From assembly GCF_013620795.1 (NCBI RefSeq), contig NZ_LGLW01000004.1, positions 124,001-188,000 on the forward strand: DNA of 64,000 bases, given 5' to 3'. This document shows, in pieces, positions 8,576-18,349 of the stretch (position 1 is its first letter; each line of letters starts with the position of its first letter). The position numbers were made by a program, and so were the translations under genes. Below the pieces are notes generated by a model. That model worked only from the letters and a program-made list of their open reading frames with translations. It ran no database searches and was not told the origin of the DNA. Source of the stretch: Pseudomonas sp. Q2-TVG4-2. GTDB lineage: Bacteria; Pseudomonadota; Gammaproteobacteria; Pseudomonadales; Pseudomonadaceae.

Positions 8576-9672
8576 TAGAGGCACGCCTCGCTCAGATGCC
8601 GGCCGATGTCATCGAGGCCGTAAACCGCATCGCTGAGGTTGGCCTTCGCCACCGCCATAGGCATCCCATAGATGACACAACTGGCTTCGTCCTGGGTCCA
8701 CACCTGGCTGCCGCTCTGCTTGAGCATGCGCGCGCCTTCGCGACCGTCGGCACCCATGCCAGTCAGCACGACCGCCAAGACCTTGTCGTGGAATGCCTTC
8801 GCGGCAGAGCCGAACGTGACGTCCACGCATGGCCGATAGTGAAGCCGCTCGTCGCCAGGCAGGATGCGAATCGCACCCCGCCCGTCGATCATCATCTGCT
8901 TGCCGCCGGGTGCCAGCAGCGCGAGACCGGGGTGCAGCAGATCGCCGTCTTCGGCTTCTTTGACACTGATCTTGCAAAGCTTGTCCAGACGCTCGGCGAA
9001 TGCCTTGGTGAAAGCGGCGGGCATGTGCTGGATCAATACGATGGGAGCCGGAAAACTGGCGGGCAGCTGAGTCAGCACGCGCTGAAGCGCCACCGGACCA
9101 CCGGTCGATGTACCAATGGCCACCAGTCGATAAGACTTGCGACGAGGCGCTGGCGCCGCATGAGCGGGCGCCGCGGTACGGGCCGGCGCAGGTGCGACAC
9201 CCGACGGAGCGGACGTGTTGCGCGCCGGCGCTGTTACAGCTGCGGTACTGCCGACGGCGCTACTGTAGCGACGGTTGCTGCGCGAAATCGTGTGGATCTT
9301 CTCGCAGAGCAGCTGCTTGACCTTGTCCGGATTGCGCGAAATATCCTCGAAATTCTTCGGCAGAAAATCCACCGCTCCGGCGTCCAGCGCATCGAGCGTC
9401 ACCCTCGCACCTTCGTGGGTAAGCGAAGAGAACATCAGCACCGGGGTCGGACAACGCTGCATGATCTGCCGCACCGCGGTGATGCCGTCCATCATCGGCA
9501 TCTCGTAATCCATGGTGATGACGTCAGGCTTCAACGCCAAGGCCTGGTCGATTGCCTCGCGCCCATTGGTAGCGGTGCCAATTACCTGGATATTCGGGTC
9601 TGAAGAAAGGATGTCCGATACCCGGCGACGGAAGAAGCCGGAATCGTCCACCACCAGGACCTTGACTGCCAT
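8575..9672 (-). CDS. cheB: Chemotaxis methylesterase/deamidase CheB
   Basis: 365 residues. The N-terminal receiver domain (1-120) has acidic residues DDSGF and phosphosite Asp in [10 protein letters not shown] long Ala/Pro-rich linker (about 135-180) follows, then the C-terminal methylesterase domain with catalytic Ser in GTSTGGP, His in [12 protein letters not shown] and Asp in [12 protein letters not shown]. CheB removes methyl groups from chemoreceptors when phosphorylated by CheA, allowing adaptation. It sits directly after cheA. CheR is not in this window. Confidence 0.95.
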   Translation of the reverse strand: MAVKVLVVDDSGFFRRRVSDILSSDPNIQVIGTATNGREAIDQALALKPDVITMDYEMPMMDGITAVRQIMQRCPTPVLMFSSLTHEGARVTLDALDAGAVDFLPKNFEDISRNPDKVKQLLCEKIHTISRSNRRYSSAVGSTAAVTAPARNTSAPSGVAPAPARTAAPAHAAPAPRRKSYRLVAIGTSTGGPVALQRVLTQLPASFPAPIVLIQHMPAAFTKAFAERLDKLCKISVKEAEDGDLLHPGLALLAPGGKQMMIDGRGAIRILPGDERLHYRPCVDVTFGSAAKAFHDKVLAVVLTGMGADGREGARMLKQSGSQVWTQDEASCVIYGMPMAVAKANLSDAVYGLDDIGRHLSEACL

Positions 9673-9717
9673 AAAACACTCCTAGCGACAGCGGCCATCA
9701 GAACCGCTGTCCAGTGA

Positions 9718-11892
9718 TCAGATGCGGCGTGCGTAACGCTTCAGCATGCTTGGGACATCGAGGATCAGGGCGATACGACCGTCGCCGGTGATCGTCGCGC
9801 CGGACATGCCCGGAGTGCCTTGCAACATTTTGCCCAATGGCTTGATCACCACTTCTTCCTGCCCCACCAACTGATCCACGACGAAGCCGATGCTCTGGTT
9901 GCCGACGCTCAGAATCACGACATGACCCTCGCGCTGCTCCTCATACTCGGCACCGCGTACCAGCCAGCGCTTGAGGTAGAACAATGGCAGTGCTTTGTCA
10001 CGGACGATCACTACTTCCTGACCATCAACCACGTTGGTGCGCGACAGATCGAGATGGAATATTTCGTTGACGCTCACCAACGGGAAGGCGAAGGCCTGGT
10101 TGCCCAGCATCACCATCAGGGTGGGCATTATCGCCAGCGTCAGCGGTACCTTGATGACGACGCGCGAGCCTTGGCCCTTGCTGGAGAACACGTTGACCGT
10201 GCCGTTGAGCTGCGAAATCTTGGTCTTGACCACGTCCATGCCGACACCACGGCCGGACACATCGGAGATCTCCGATTTGGTGGAGAAGCCCGGCGCAAAG
10301 ATCAGGTTGTAGCATTCCAGATCGTTCAGGCGATCGGCGGCTTCCCGTTCCAGCAGGCCCTTCTCTACCGCCTTGGCACGCAATATGTCGGCGTCCATAC
10401 CCTTGCCGTCATCGGTGATCATCAACAGGATGTGATCACCTTCCTGTTCGGCTGAGAGCACCACCTTGCCGGTGCGCGGCTTGCCGGCGGCCTCGCGCTC
10501 TTCTGGCGTCTCGATACCGTGGTCGACCGCGTTACGCACCAAGTGCACCAGCGGATCGGCCAAGGCTTCGACGAGGTTCTTGTCCAGATCGGTTTCTTCG
10601 CCGACCAACTCCAGGTTGATCTCTTTCTTGAGGCTGCGCGCCAGGTCTCGAACCAGGCGCGGGAAACGGCCGAACACCTTCTTGATCGGCTGCATGCGCG
10701 TTTTCATCACGGCGCTCTGCAAATCGGCGGTCACCACGTCAAGGTTGGATACGGCTTTGGCCATGGCTTCATCGGCACTGTTAGAACCCAGACGCACCAG
10801 ACGGTTACGCACCAGTACCAGTTCGCCGACCATATTCATGATCTCGTCGAGCCGCGCGGTATCGACCCGTACAGTCGTCTCGGCTTCGCTCGCCGGTTTC
10901 TCGGGCGCCGGGGCTGCCTTGGAAGCAGCCTCTGCCTTGGGGGCCACCGCTGCCTTGCTTGTTACAGACGCTGCTGCTGGCTTCGGCGCTGCATCCTTCT
11001 TCGCTACCGGTGTAGCAGCCGGAGCCGCTGTAGCGGCAGGCACTGGGGCTACGGGAGGAGCCGCCTCCGGCTCGAACTTCCCTTTACCGTGCAGTTGATC
11101 CAGCAGTGCTTCGAATTCGTCATCAGTGATTTCATTACCACCGGACGCCACAGGCGTAGCCGGAGCCTCGGCACGAGGCGCAGCGGCAGCCGGTTCGGCG
11201 AACTGGCCTTTGCCATGCAACCGATCGAGCAATGCTTCGAATTCGTCGTCAGTGATCTCATCACTGGCTGGGGTTTCGGCGAACGGCGCGATCGGCGTCG
11301 GCTCTACCGCAAATTGCCCCTTGCCATGAAGCTGGTCGAGCAGCGATTCGAACTCCGCGTCGGTGATCTCGTCCGTGGCCCCGGCAGACGGAGCCTCGGC
11401 GGTCTGGTCCAGCGCGCCCAGGAACTGCTCGAATTCATTGTCTGCCGTCGCGGCTTCTGGCTCAGGCTCGGCTGGCGCTTCGGCCAACGGCTGCTCCGCT
11501 CCGGCCGGTTCGGCCAGACGTGCAAGTGCTGCCAGCAGCTCAGGGGTAGCGGGGGTCACCGCGGTGCGCTCGCGCACCTGGCTGAACATTTCGTTAACGG
11601 CGTCCAGTGCCTGCAGCACGACATCCATCAATTCCGAGTCGACGCGACGCTCACCCTTGCGCAGGATGTCGAAGACGTTTTCCGCGATGTGGCAGCACTC
11701 GACCAGCTCATGCAGCTGGAGAAAACCGGCACCGCCTTTTACCGTATGGAAACCGCGAAAAATCGCATTGAGCAAGGCTGTGTCATCGGGGCTGCTTTCC
11801 AGCTCCACCAGTTGCTCTGACAATAGTTCGAGAATCTCGCCGGCCTCTACCAGGAAATCCTGGAGGATTTCTTCATCGGCGTCGAAGCTCAT
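9718..11892 (-). CDS. cheA: Chemotaxis sensor histidine kinase CheA
   Basis: 724 residues. The Hpt domain (1-105) has phospho-His at 49 in FRGFHTVKGGAGF. A long acidic, Ala/Pro-rich linker (about 110-345) follows, then the dimerisation domain, the kinase domain (NAVDHGIE, DDGKGMD, FAPGFSTK, GRGVGMDVV) and a CheW-like regulatory domain. The linker holds three copies of a motif of the form EITDxEFExLLDxLHGKGxF, spaced about 40 residues, plus a weaker NEFEQFLGALD. I suggest these belong to the ParC/ParP-binding region known in polar CheA proteins; this is inference. The ATG at 11892 is preferred over a GTG two codons upstream because GGGGAAGGTG is better placed for it. Confidence 0.97.
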   Translation of the reverse strand: MSFDADEEILQDFLVEAGEILELLSEQLVELESSPDDTALLNAIFRGFHTVKGGAGFLQLHELVECCHIAENVFDILRKGERRVDSELMDVVLQALDAVNEMFSQVRERTAVTPATPELLAALARLAEPAGAEQPLAEAPAEPEPEAATADNEFEQFLGALDQTAEAPSAGATDEITDAEFESLLDQLHGKGQFAVEPTPIAPFAETPASDEITDDEFEALLDRLHGKGQFAEPAAAAPRAEAPATPVASGGNEITDDEFEALLDQLHGKGKFEPEAAPPVAPVPAATAAPAATPVAKKDAAPKPAAASVTSKAAVAPKAEAASKAAPAPEKPASEAETTVRVDTARLDEIMNMVGELVLVRNRLVRLGSNSADEAMAKAVSNLDVVTADLQSAVMKTRMQPIKKVFGRFPRLVRDLARSLKKEINLELVGEETDLDKNLVEALADPLVHLVRNAVDHGIETPEEREAAGKPRTGKVVLSAEQEGDHILLMITDDGKGMDADILRAKAVEKGLLEREAADRLNDLECYNLIFAPGFSTKSEISDVSGRGVGMDVVKTKISQLNGTVNVFSSKGQGSRVVIKVPLTLAIMPTLMVMLGNQAFAFPLVSVNEIFHLDLSRTNVVDGQEVVIVRDKALPLFYLKRWLVRGAEYEEQREGHVVILSVGNQSIGFVVDQLVGQEEVVIKPLGKMLQGTPGMSGATITGDGRIALILDVPSMLKRYARRI

Positions 11893-11904
11893 ATTCACCT
11901 TCCC

Positions 11905-12699
11905 CTAAAAGCCCAGGCTCGAAAGCAGATCATCGACATCGTCCTGCCCGGATACGACATCCTCACGTATATCGGCATGCATCTGCGGACCTTCACCGTT
12001 GGAAGGCTCTTTTTCTTGTTTTTTCTTTTCCTGCTCGGCGCGCATCGCTTCGCGGTCATGCTGGATGCCCGCCACGCGATCAACCTGCCCGGCCATCAGC
12101 ACGAGATTCAGCAGGTTGTTTTCAAGATCGGTGATCAGCCGGGTGACACGTTTGATCACCTGACCGGTCAAATCCTGAAAATCCTGGGCGAGCATGATCT
12201 CGCTGAGATTTTGCGATAGTTGGCTACTGTCGTTCATCGAGCGCTGCAGGTACTGATCAATGCGACGGACCAGATCCCTGAACTGCTCGGCATTCATTTC
12301 GCGGCGCATGAAGCGCTGCCAGTCAGCTGCCAGACCCGGGGCCTCATGACTGATGAAGTCAACCAGCGGCGCCGACTCTTCCACGAGATCCATGGTGCGG
12401 TTGGCGGCCTTTTCGGTCATCTCCACCACATAGGAAAGCCGATCGGTGGCGTCGGTAATCGGTGACGGATCACCACCCGTAGCACAGGTATCCATCTCGA
12501 GCTTGACGATGGCGTTATGCAGCTCACGGGTGAGCTTGCCAACCTCTCGATAAAGTCCGTTATTTCGGGCCTGGTTGAGCTCGTTGAACATCTGTGTCGC
12601 TTCGTCGAAGCGGCCTTGTTGCAGACTCTCGATCAACTGGGGTGCATGAGCCTTCAGAGTCGCTTCGAACTCTGCCAGGCTTTGCTCTGCTTGCGTCAT
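11905..12699 (-). CDS. cheZ: CheY-P phosphatase CheZ
   Basis: 264 residues, helical throughout. It has the catalytic-region motif MLAQDFQDLTGQVIKR, where the Asp-x-x-Asp/Gln residues attack CheY-phosphate, and the short C-terminal CheY-binding tail DDVDDLLSSLGF. CheZ speeds dephosphorylation of CheY and so ends the motor signal. It lies between cheY and cheA with short spacers (23 and 12 bases), consistent with a cheYZAB transcription unit. Confidence 0.95.
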   Translation of the reverse strand: MTQAEQSLAEFEATLKAHAPQLIESLQQGRFDEATQMFNELNQARNNGLYREVGKLTRELHNAIVKLEMDTCATGGDPSPITDATDRLSYVVEMTEKAANRTMDLVEESAPLVDFISHEAPGLAADWQRFMRREMNAEQFRDLVRRIDQYLQRSMNDSSQLSQNLSEIMLAQDFQDLTGQVIKRVTRLITDLENNLLNLVLMAGQVDRVAGIQHDREAMRAEQEKKKQEKEPSNGEGPQMHADIREDVVSGQDDVDDLLSSLGF

Positions 12700-12722
12700 A
12701 GTGCCCTCGCGGCGTTACTGCT

Positions 12723-13097
12723 TCAGCCGTTGACGCGCTCGAAGATTTTTTCAATCTTCTCTTTGAGCACTTGAGCCGTGAATGGCTTGACCACGTAACC
12801 GTTTACGCCTGCTTGCGCGGCCTCGATGATCTGGTCGCGCTTCGCTTCGGCGGTAACCATCAGCACCGGAAGATGCTTCAAGCGTTCGTCGGCACGCACA
12901 GCACGCAGCAGATCGATGCCGCTCATGCCCGGCATGTTCCAGTCTGTGACCAGGAAATCGAAACTGCCGCTCTTCAGCATCGGCAACGCAGTGATGCCAT
13001 CATCCGCTTCGGCGGTGTTGGTAAAGCCCAGATCACGCAAAAGATTCTTGATGATCCGTCTCATGGTCGAAAAGTCATCGACGATGAGGATTTTCAT
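12723..13097 (-). CDS. cheY: Chemotaxis response regulator CheY
   Basis: 124 residues, a single receiver domain: acidic pair Asp7-Asp8, phosphoacceptor Asp52 in [10 protein letters not shown], switch Thr in VTAEAKR and Lys in VVKPF. It matches polar-flagellate CheY closely and binds FliM after phosphorylation by CheA. The frame is open six codons further upstream from a GTG, but the GGAG there abuts that codon too closely. The ATG at 13097 gives the family length. A 117-base gap follows fliA, so cheY may also have its own promoter; I could not define one. Confidence 0.97.
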   Translation of the reverse strand: MKILIVDDFSTMRRIIKNLLRDLGFTNTAEADDGITALPMLKSGSFDFLVTDWNMPGMSGIDLLRAVRADERLKHLPVLMVTAEAKRDQIIEAAQAGVNGYVVKPFTAQVLKEKIEKIFERVNG

Positions 13098-13214
13098 GTT
13101 CTTGTCCAAGTACACCTCCGTAAATCCCGAAATCCCATAACCTGCTCACGGTCTGTTGCGGGCCTTCATGATGAAGCTCGTAAGCGGCCTCTAATACTTT
13201 TTTCGAACCGCCCG

Positions 13215-13961
13215 TTAACGGGCCCGCCACTCGCCGAGGCGGGCCCGCAGACGCGCCGCGCACTGACTGTGCAACTGGCTCACCCGCGATTCGCTGACCC
13301 CCAGCACTTGGCCGATTTCCTTTAAATTCAACTCTTCGTCGTAATACAGTGAAAGCACCAGCTTCTCGCGTTCAGGCAGGTTGCCGATGGCCTCGGCCAG
13401 CGCCTGTTGAAAACGCTCGTCTTCAAGATCGCGGGACGGTTCCGGATGGGTGCTTGCTGCATCCTGCTCGAATTCCCCGTGCTCGCCTTCCTGAAGCAGA
13501 TCATCAAAGCTGAACAGGCGGCTGCCCAGGGTGTCGCCCAGAATGCCGTAGTACTCATCGAGACTCAATTTAAGTTCGGCCGCAACGTCCTGATCTTTAG
13601 CGTCGCGACCGGTTCTGGCTTCAATTGCCCGAATCGCCTCGCTGACCATGCGTGAATTGCGGTGCACGGATCGCGGCGCCCAATCGCCCTTGCGGACCTC
13701 ATCGAGCATTGCGCCACGGATACGGATACCGGCGTAAGTCTCGAAACTCGCCCCCTTTCCGGAGTCGTATTTCTTGGACGCTTCCAGCAATCCGATCATG
13801 CCGGCCTGCATCAGATCATCGACCTGCACGCTCGCTGGCAAACGCGCCAGGAGGTGATAGGCAATACGCTTGACCAACGGCGCGTACTGATCGATGAGCT
13901 GGTATTGCGAGTCTTTTGCCTGAGCTTTGCTGTAGTACATACCGAATCCAGCTGCTGTCAT
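13215..13961 (-). CDS. fliA: Flagellar sigma factor FliA (sigma-28)
   Basis: 248 residues with sigma-70-family regions 2 to 4: YAPLVKRIAYHLLARLP and QAGMIGLLEASKKY (region 2), and a C-terminal helix-turn-helix (LKEIGQVLGVSESRVSQLHSQ, region 4). FliA directs transcription of late flagellar and chemotaxis genes once the anti-sigma factor FlgM is exported. Its ATG overlaps the fleN stop by four bases. The HptB/HsbR/HsbA trio elsewhere in this block is known in P. aeruginosa to act on FlgM and so indirectly on FliA. Confidence 0.97.
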   Translation of the reverse strand: MTAAGFGMYYSKAQAKDSQYQLIDQYAPLVKRIAYHLLARLPASVQVDDLMQAGMIGLLEASKKYDSGKGASFETYAGIRIRGAMLDEVRKGDWAPRSVHRNSRMVSEAIRAIEARTGRDAKDQDVAAELKLSLDEYYGILGDTLGSRLFSFDDLLQEGEHGEFEQDAASTHPEPSRDLEDERFQQALAEAIGNLPEREKLVLSLYYDEELNLKEIGQVLGVSESRVSQLHSQCAARLRARLGEWRAR

Positions 13962-14791
13962 TCGTTACGGTCTGCGGCGGGCCTGACGAGGCGCTCCACA
14001 AAGAACTCCAGGTGGCCCCGCGGCGTTGCCGGCAGTGGCCAGCTATCCACCTTCTGCGCGATGGCCTTGAATGCCAGCGAGCATTTGGCGCGAGGATAGG
14101 CCTCATAGACGGCACGCTGTTTCTGTACCGCCTTGCGCACCGCCTCGTCGTAGGGGATCGCACCGACGTATTGCAGCGCCACGTCGAGGAAACGCTCGGT
14201 CACCTTAGTCAGTTTGGCGAACAGGTTGCGTCCTTCCTGCGGCGCGTGCGCCATGTTCGCCAGGACACGGAAGCGGCTGATGCCATAGTCCCGATTGAGC
14301 AGCTTGATCAACGCGTAGGCATCGGTGATCGAGGTGGGCTCGTCGGTCACGACCAGCAATACTTCCTGCGCAGCGCGCACGAAGCTCACCACGCCGTCGC
14401 CAATGCCCGCCGCAGTGTCAATGATCAGTACATCGATGTCGTTTCCGATATCGCTGAAGGCCTGAATCAGCCCGGCGTGCTGAAGAGAAGACAACTGCAC
14501 CATGCTCTGGGTGCCCGACGCCGCGGGCACGACGCGGATGCCGCCTGGCCCTTGAATCAGCACGTCACGCAGATCGCACTCGCCGGCAATGACGTCGGCC
14601 AGTGTGCGCTTGGTCGTCAAACCCAGCAGTACGTCCACGTTAGCCAGTCCAAGGTCGGCATCAAGCAGAACCACCCGACGACCGAGCTCGGCCAGGGCCA
14701 AGGCCAGATTGACCGACACGTTGGTCTTGCCGACGCCACCCTTGCCGCCAGTCACCGCAATAACCTGTACGGGATGAATACCCATTTTCAC
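13958..14791 (-). CDS. fleN: Flagellar number regulator FleN (FlhG), MinD-like ATPase
   Basis: 277 residues, a MinD/ParA-type ATPase with the deviant Walker A GGKGGVGKTN near residue 17, LLDADLGLANVDVLLG and a C-terminal membrane-targeting part. FleN restrains the master activator FleQ and, opposing FlhF, limits flagella to one per pole. The start is either GTG at 14791 (MKMGIHPVQ) or ATG at 14785. I keep the GTG because Pseudomonas relatives carry a Met-Lys before the Met-Gly. It follows flhF by 85 bases and overlaps fliA. Confidence 0.95.
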   Translation of the reverse strand: MKMGIHPVQVIAVTGGKGGVGKTNVSVNLALALAELGRRVVLLDADLGLANVDVLLGLTTKRTLADVIAGECDLRDVLIQGPGGIRVVPAASGTQSMVQLSSLQHAGLIQAFSDIGNDIDVLIIDTAAGIGDGVVSFVRAAQEVLLVVTDEPTSITDAYALIKLLNRDYGISRFRVLANMAHAPQEGRNLFAKLTKVTERFLDVALQYVGAIPYDEAVRKAVQKQRAVYEAYPRAKCSLAFKAIAQKVDSWPLPATPRGHLEFFVERLVRPAADRNE

Positions 14792-14876
14792 ACGCCTATC
14801 TCTTGCTGGAGCCCGAGGGCCATCGATACGTTCAGCCCGAACGCGTCTTCTTTGTGTGTATCACAGAGCAAAATAC

Positions 14877-16154
14877 TCATCCGACTTTCCGTGAAGAACC
14901 GTTGTACAGACCGGAGAACATGTCGGCCATGGTTTCCTCGCTGGGATTCTCGTCGGATTGCAGGCTCACCGCCCTGCTCACCAGCTGGTGGCTGCGCGGA
15001 AGATGCAGATCGTCAGGGATGCGCGGCCCATCGGCAAGGTAAGCGATGGGCAGATGCTGGCTGATGGTGAGACCCAGCACATCACCCAGGCTCCCGGCTT
15101 CATCCAGTTTAGTCAGAATGCAGCCAGCCAGCCCGCATCGGCGGTAGTTATGCCAGGTCGCCTTGAGTACCTGACTCTGGCTGGTCGCCGGCAGCACCAG
15201 GTAATTCTTCGACTTGACGCCGCGATCGGCCAGTGCTTCGAGCTGAACACGCATCATCGCGTCGCCGGCCGGCAGGCCAGCGGTATCGATTAGGATCAGG
15301 CGCTTGCGAGCCATCGGCGCCAGAGTCTTGCTCAATGGCTGACTGGGATCGATTTGGATGACAGGCACGTCGAGGATGCGCCCCAAGGTCTTCAGCTGCT
15401 CCTGCGCACCGATGCGATAGTTGTCCATGCTTGCCAGTGCAATGCTTTGCGCGCCGTGCTTGAGCACGTAGCGCGCCGCGAGCTTGGCCAGCGTGGTGGT
15501 CTTGCCGGCACCGGCCGGGCCGACCAGCGCAATAATGCCGCCCTCTTCCAGCGGCTCGACCTTGCTGACCTTGATCGATTGCGCCAGGTGCGCCAGGAGC
15601 ATGCGCCAGGCCTGACGCGGTTCGGATACGGTGGAAACCTTTTCCAGCAATGCGCGCGACAGTTCGGCCGGCAAGCCGACGCGTTGCAGGCGGCGCCAGA
15701 GCCCGGCCTGTTGCGGACGACGGCTCTGCTCCTGCCCCCAGGCAATCGAGCCAAGCTGCACTTCGATCAACTCGCGCAACCCCTGCAGCTCCGACTGCAT
15801 GGCTTCGACCGCACGCGTATCGAACGAGGCACTCGCGGCGACTGGCGTTGGTTGAACGGCAGCAGGTTTCTCGTCAAGCAGTTGACGATCCTGCCCGGCA
15901 GGGCTGCGCGATGGCGCTTGCAGGTCCGCATGGGCACTGGCGATACGCGCCTGGGTCTTGCGCAGCTCCGCTTCCAGCGCCGCATTCGGCTGCTTCGGGG
16001 CTGCCGGCTCCATCGGATAATCAAGCACAGCAGTCAGCTCGACGCCGCCGGCAACACGGCGATTGCCCGTGATCACGGCATCGGCGCCCAGCTCGTCACG
16101 AATCATCTTCATGGCGATACGCATGTCGGCTGCGAAGAAACGTTTGACCTGCAT
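14877..16154 (-). CDS. flhF: Flagellar placement GTPase FlhF (SRP family)
   Basis: 425 residues. The N-terminal B domain begins MQVKRFFAADMRIAM, a variable Ala/Pro/Gln-rich segment follows (about 60-140), then an NG domain of the signal-recognition-particle GTPase family with GPAGAGKTTTLAKLAARYV, LILIDTAGLPAGD and LTKLDEAGSLG. FlhF marks the cell pole for flagellum assembly, working with FleN and FipA, both encoded in this window. It starts 16 bases after the flhA stop and is in the same operon. Confidence 0.96.
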   Translation of the reverse strand: MQVKRFFAADMRIAMKMIRDELGADAVITGNRRVAGGVELTAVLDYPMEPAAPKQPNAALEAELRKTQARIASAHADLQAPSRSPAGQDRQLLDEKPAAVQPTPVAASASFDTRAVEAMQSELQGLRELIEVQLGSIAWGQEQSRRPQQAGLWRRLQRVGLPAELSRALLEKVSTVSEPRQAWRMLLAHLAQSIKVSKVEPLEEGGIIALVGPAGAGKTTTLAKLAARYVLKHGAQSIALASMDNYRIGAQEQLKTLGRILDVPVIQIDPSQPLSKTLAPMARKRLILIDTAGLPAGDAMMRVQLEALADRGVKSKNYLVLPATSQSQVLKATWHNYRRCGLAGCILTKLDEAGSLGDVLGLTISQHLPIAYLADGPRIPDDLHLPRSHQLVSRAVSLQSDENPSEETMADMFSGLYNGSSRKVG

Positions 16155-16170
16155 GGCCTATAACCCTCGG

Positions 16171-18291
16171 TTAATTCTGACCCACCGTGGAAACGATGGT
16201 GACCTGCTTGTTATCCGGTATTTCCTGGTAGGCGAGGACGTGAATGTTCGGTACGGCCAATCGGGCGAACCGCGACAACATCGCGCGGACTGGACCGGCC
16301 ACCAGCAGTATCGCCGGCTTACCCAACATTTCTTGACGCTGTGCTGCCTCTACCAGGGATCGTTGCAACTTCTCGGCCATTCCTGGCTCCAGAAGAATTC
16401 CGTCTTCGGAGCCTTGCCCTGCCTTCTGAAGACTATTGAGCAATATCTGTTCCAACCTTGGCTCCAGCGTGATCACAGGTAGCTGCGGCTCTAGTCCTAC
16501 AACGTTTTGCACGATTGCACGGGCCAACGCGACCCGTACCGCAGCCACCATCGCGGCGGGATCTTGACTCTTGGCGGCGACGTTGGCGATCGCCTCGGCA
16601 ATGGTCCGGATGTCACGCACCGGCACCTGCTCCTGCAGCAGCGCTTGCAGCACCTTGAGCAAGGTCGACAACGAAATCATCCCGGGCACCAGCTCTTCTG
16701 CGAGCTTTGGCGAGCTCTTGGCAAGCAGCTGCATCAATTGTTGAACCTCCTCATGCCCCAGCAACTCGTGGGCATGCTTGTGCAGGACCTGGTTCAGGTG
16801 CGTCGCGACCACGGTGCTGGCATCCACCACGGTGTAACCGAGCGACTGGGCCTGGTCGCGTTGTGCGGCCTCGATCCAGACCGCTTCCAGGCCGAACGCC
16901 GGATCTTTGGCAGCGATGCCATTGAGCGGCCCGAACACCTGGCCCGGATTGATCGCCAGCTCGCGGTCCGGGTAGACCTCGGCCTCGGCCAGGCTCACGC
17001 CCATCAGCGTCAAGCGATAGGCATTGGGCAGCAGATCGAGATTGTCGCGAATGTGCACCGATGGCATCAGAAAGCCGAGATCCTGCGAGAGCTTCTTGCG
17101 CACGCCTTTGATCCGAGCCAGCAGCTGTCCACCCTGGTTGCGGTCAACCAGCGGAATCAACCGGTAACCGACCTCCAGGCCGACCATGTCCACCGGTGTC
17201 ACATCGTCCCAGCCCAGCTCCTTGGTCTCCGCCGCGCGCTGCGCAGGCAGCAATTCCTGCTGCTTTTGCACGTCCTCCTCGGCCTGTTGCTTAACTTGCT
17301 TCTGGCGATGCCAGATCCAATAAGCACCACCTGCGGCGACCGTACCGAGACCGATAAACGACATGTGCGGCATGCCGGGCACCAGGCCCATGGCAATCAT
17401 GATGCCGGCGGATACGGCCAGCGCCTTGGGCGAGGCGAACATCTGCCGATTGACCTGCTGGCCCATGTCTTCGGAGCTAGTGACACGGGTCACCATGATG
17501 GCTGCTGCTGTCGACAGCAGCAGCGAAGGGATCTGCGCCACGAGGCCGTCACCGATGGTCAGCAGCGCGTAGACCTGGCCTGCGTCGCTGAAGCTCATGC
17601 CGTGTTGCGCCATGCCAATGCCGACGCCGCCGATGAGGTTGATGAACAGGATCAGCAAGCCGGCGATGGCGTCACCGCGGACGAATTTGCTCGCACCGTC
17701 CATCGAGCCGTAGAAATCCGCCTCCGAGGCGACCTCGACCCGACGCAGCTTGGCTTCGGATTGATCGATCAGCCCAGCATTGAGGTCGGCGTCGATGGCC
17801 ATCTGCTTGCCGGGCATGGCATCCAGAGTGAAGCGCGCACTGACTTCCGAAATCCGCCCGGCACCCTTGGTGACCACGACGAAGTTAATAATCATCAGGA
17901 TTGCAAAGACGACGATACCGACGACGTAGTTACCGCCGATCACCACGTTGCCGAACGCCTCGATCACATGGCCCGCTGCCGACCCGCCCTCATGGCCGTT
18001 GATCAGCACGACTCGTGTAGACGCCACGTTCAACGCCAGACGCATCAAGGTGGCGACCAGCAGAATCGTCGGGAACACCGCGAAATCCAGTGGCCGCAGC
18101 GCATAAACACTGACCAGCAGCACGACGATCGACAGCGCGATGTTGAAGGTGAACAGCAGGTCCAGGAGGAACGGCGGCACCGACAACATCATCATGCCCA
18201 TCATCACGAGCAGCAGCAGCGGCACACCAAGATTGCCGCGCCCCGCGCCCGCCAGGCCATTGCGAATATGGATGAGTTGCGTGCGATCCAC
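16171..18291 (-). CDS. flhA: Flagellar export gate protein FlhA
   Basis: 706 residues. About eight transmembrane helices fill residues 20-320 (NLGVPLLLLVMMGMMMLSVP; LRPLDFAVFPTILLVATLMR), with the conserved cytoplasmic FHIPEP-type loop around DAMPGKQMAIDADLNAGLID. A cytoplasmic platform domain then binds chaperone-substrate complexes. I start at GTG 18291 (VDRTQLIH), which gives the family length (about 707). The longer frame to 18315 adds a non-conserved extension. It heads the flhA-flhF-fleN-fliA operon, with a sigma-54-type promoter about 60 bases upstream. Confidence 0.96.
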   Translation of the reverse strand: MDRTQLIHIRNGLAGAGRGNLGVPLLLLVMMGMMMLSVPPFLLDLLFTFNIALSIVVLLVSVYALRPLDFAVFPTILLVATLMRLALNVASTRVVLINGHEGGSAAGHVIEAFGNVVIGGNYVVGIVVFAILMIINFVVVTKGAGRISEVSARFTLDAMPGKQMAIDADLNAGLIDQSEAKLRRVEVASEADFYGSMDGASKFVRGDAIAGLLILFINLIGGVGIGMAQHGMSFSDAGQVYALLTIGDGLVAQIPSLLLSTAAAIMVTRVTSSEDMGQQVNRQMFASPKALAVSAGIMIAMGLVPGMPHMSFIGLGTVAAGGAYWIWHRQKQVKQQAEEDVQKQQELLPAQRAAETKELGWDDVTPVDMVGLEVGYRLIPLVDRNQGGQLLARIKGVRKKLSQDLGFLMPSVHIRDNLDLLPNAYRLTLMGVSLAEAEVYPDRELAINPGQVFGPLNGIAAKDPAFGLEAVWIEAAQRDQAQSLGYTVVDASTVVATHLNQVLHKHAHELLGHEEVQQLMQLLAKSSPKLAEELVPGMISLSTLLKVLQALLQEQVPVRDIRTIAEAIANVAAKSQDPAAMVAAVRVALARAIVQNVVGLEPQLPVITLEPRLEQILLNSLQKAGQGSEDGILLEPGMAEKLQRSLVEAAQRQEMLGKPAILLVAGPVRAMLSRFARLAVPNIHVLAYQEIPDNKQVTIVSTVGQN

Positions 18292-18349
18292 GTAGACCCC
18301 GACAAAACAGAACAAAGAATTGACGCAAAAAGCGCTCTGCCCGAGCTAT

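Noticed and set aside
10519-11820. 433-codon plus-strand ORF opposite cheA
   Set aside because: Mirror of the repetitive CheA linker and kinase region; low-complexity Arg/Gly/Leu content, no homology.
13098-13214. Sigma-28 or sigma-54 promoter before cheY
   Set aside because: Looked for TAAA-N15-GCCGATAA and for GG-N10-GC with TTGC; no acceptable match in the 117-base gap.
13210-13223. Perfect palindrome GCCCGTTAACGGGC at the fliA stop, as a terminator
   Set aside because: On the fliA strand it is followed by an A-run, not a T-run; the stem includes the stop codon.
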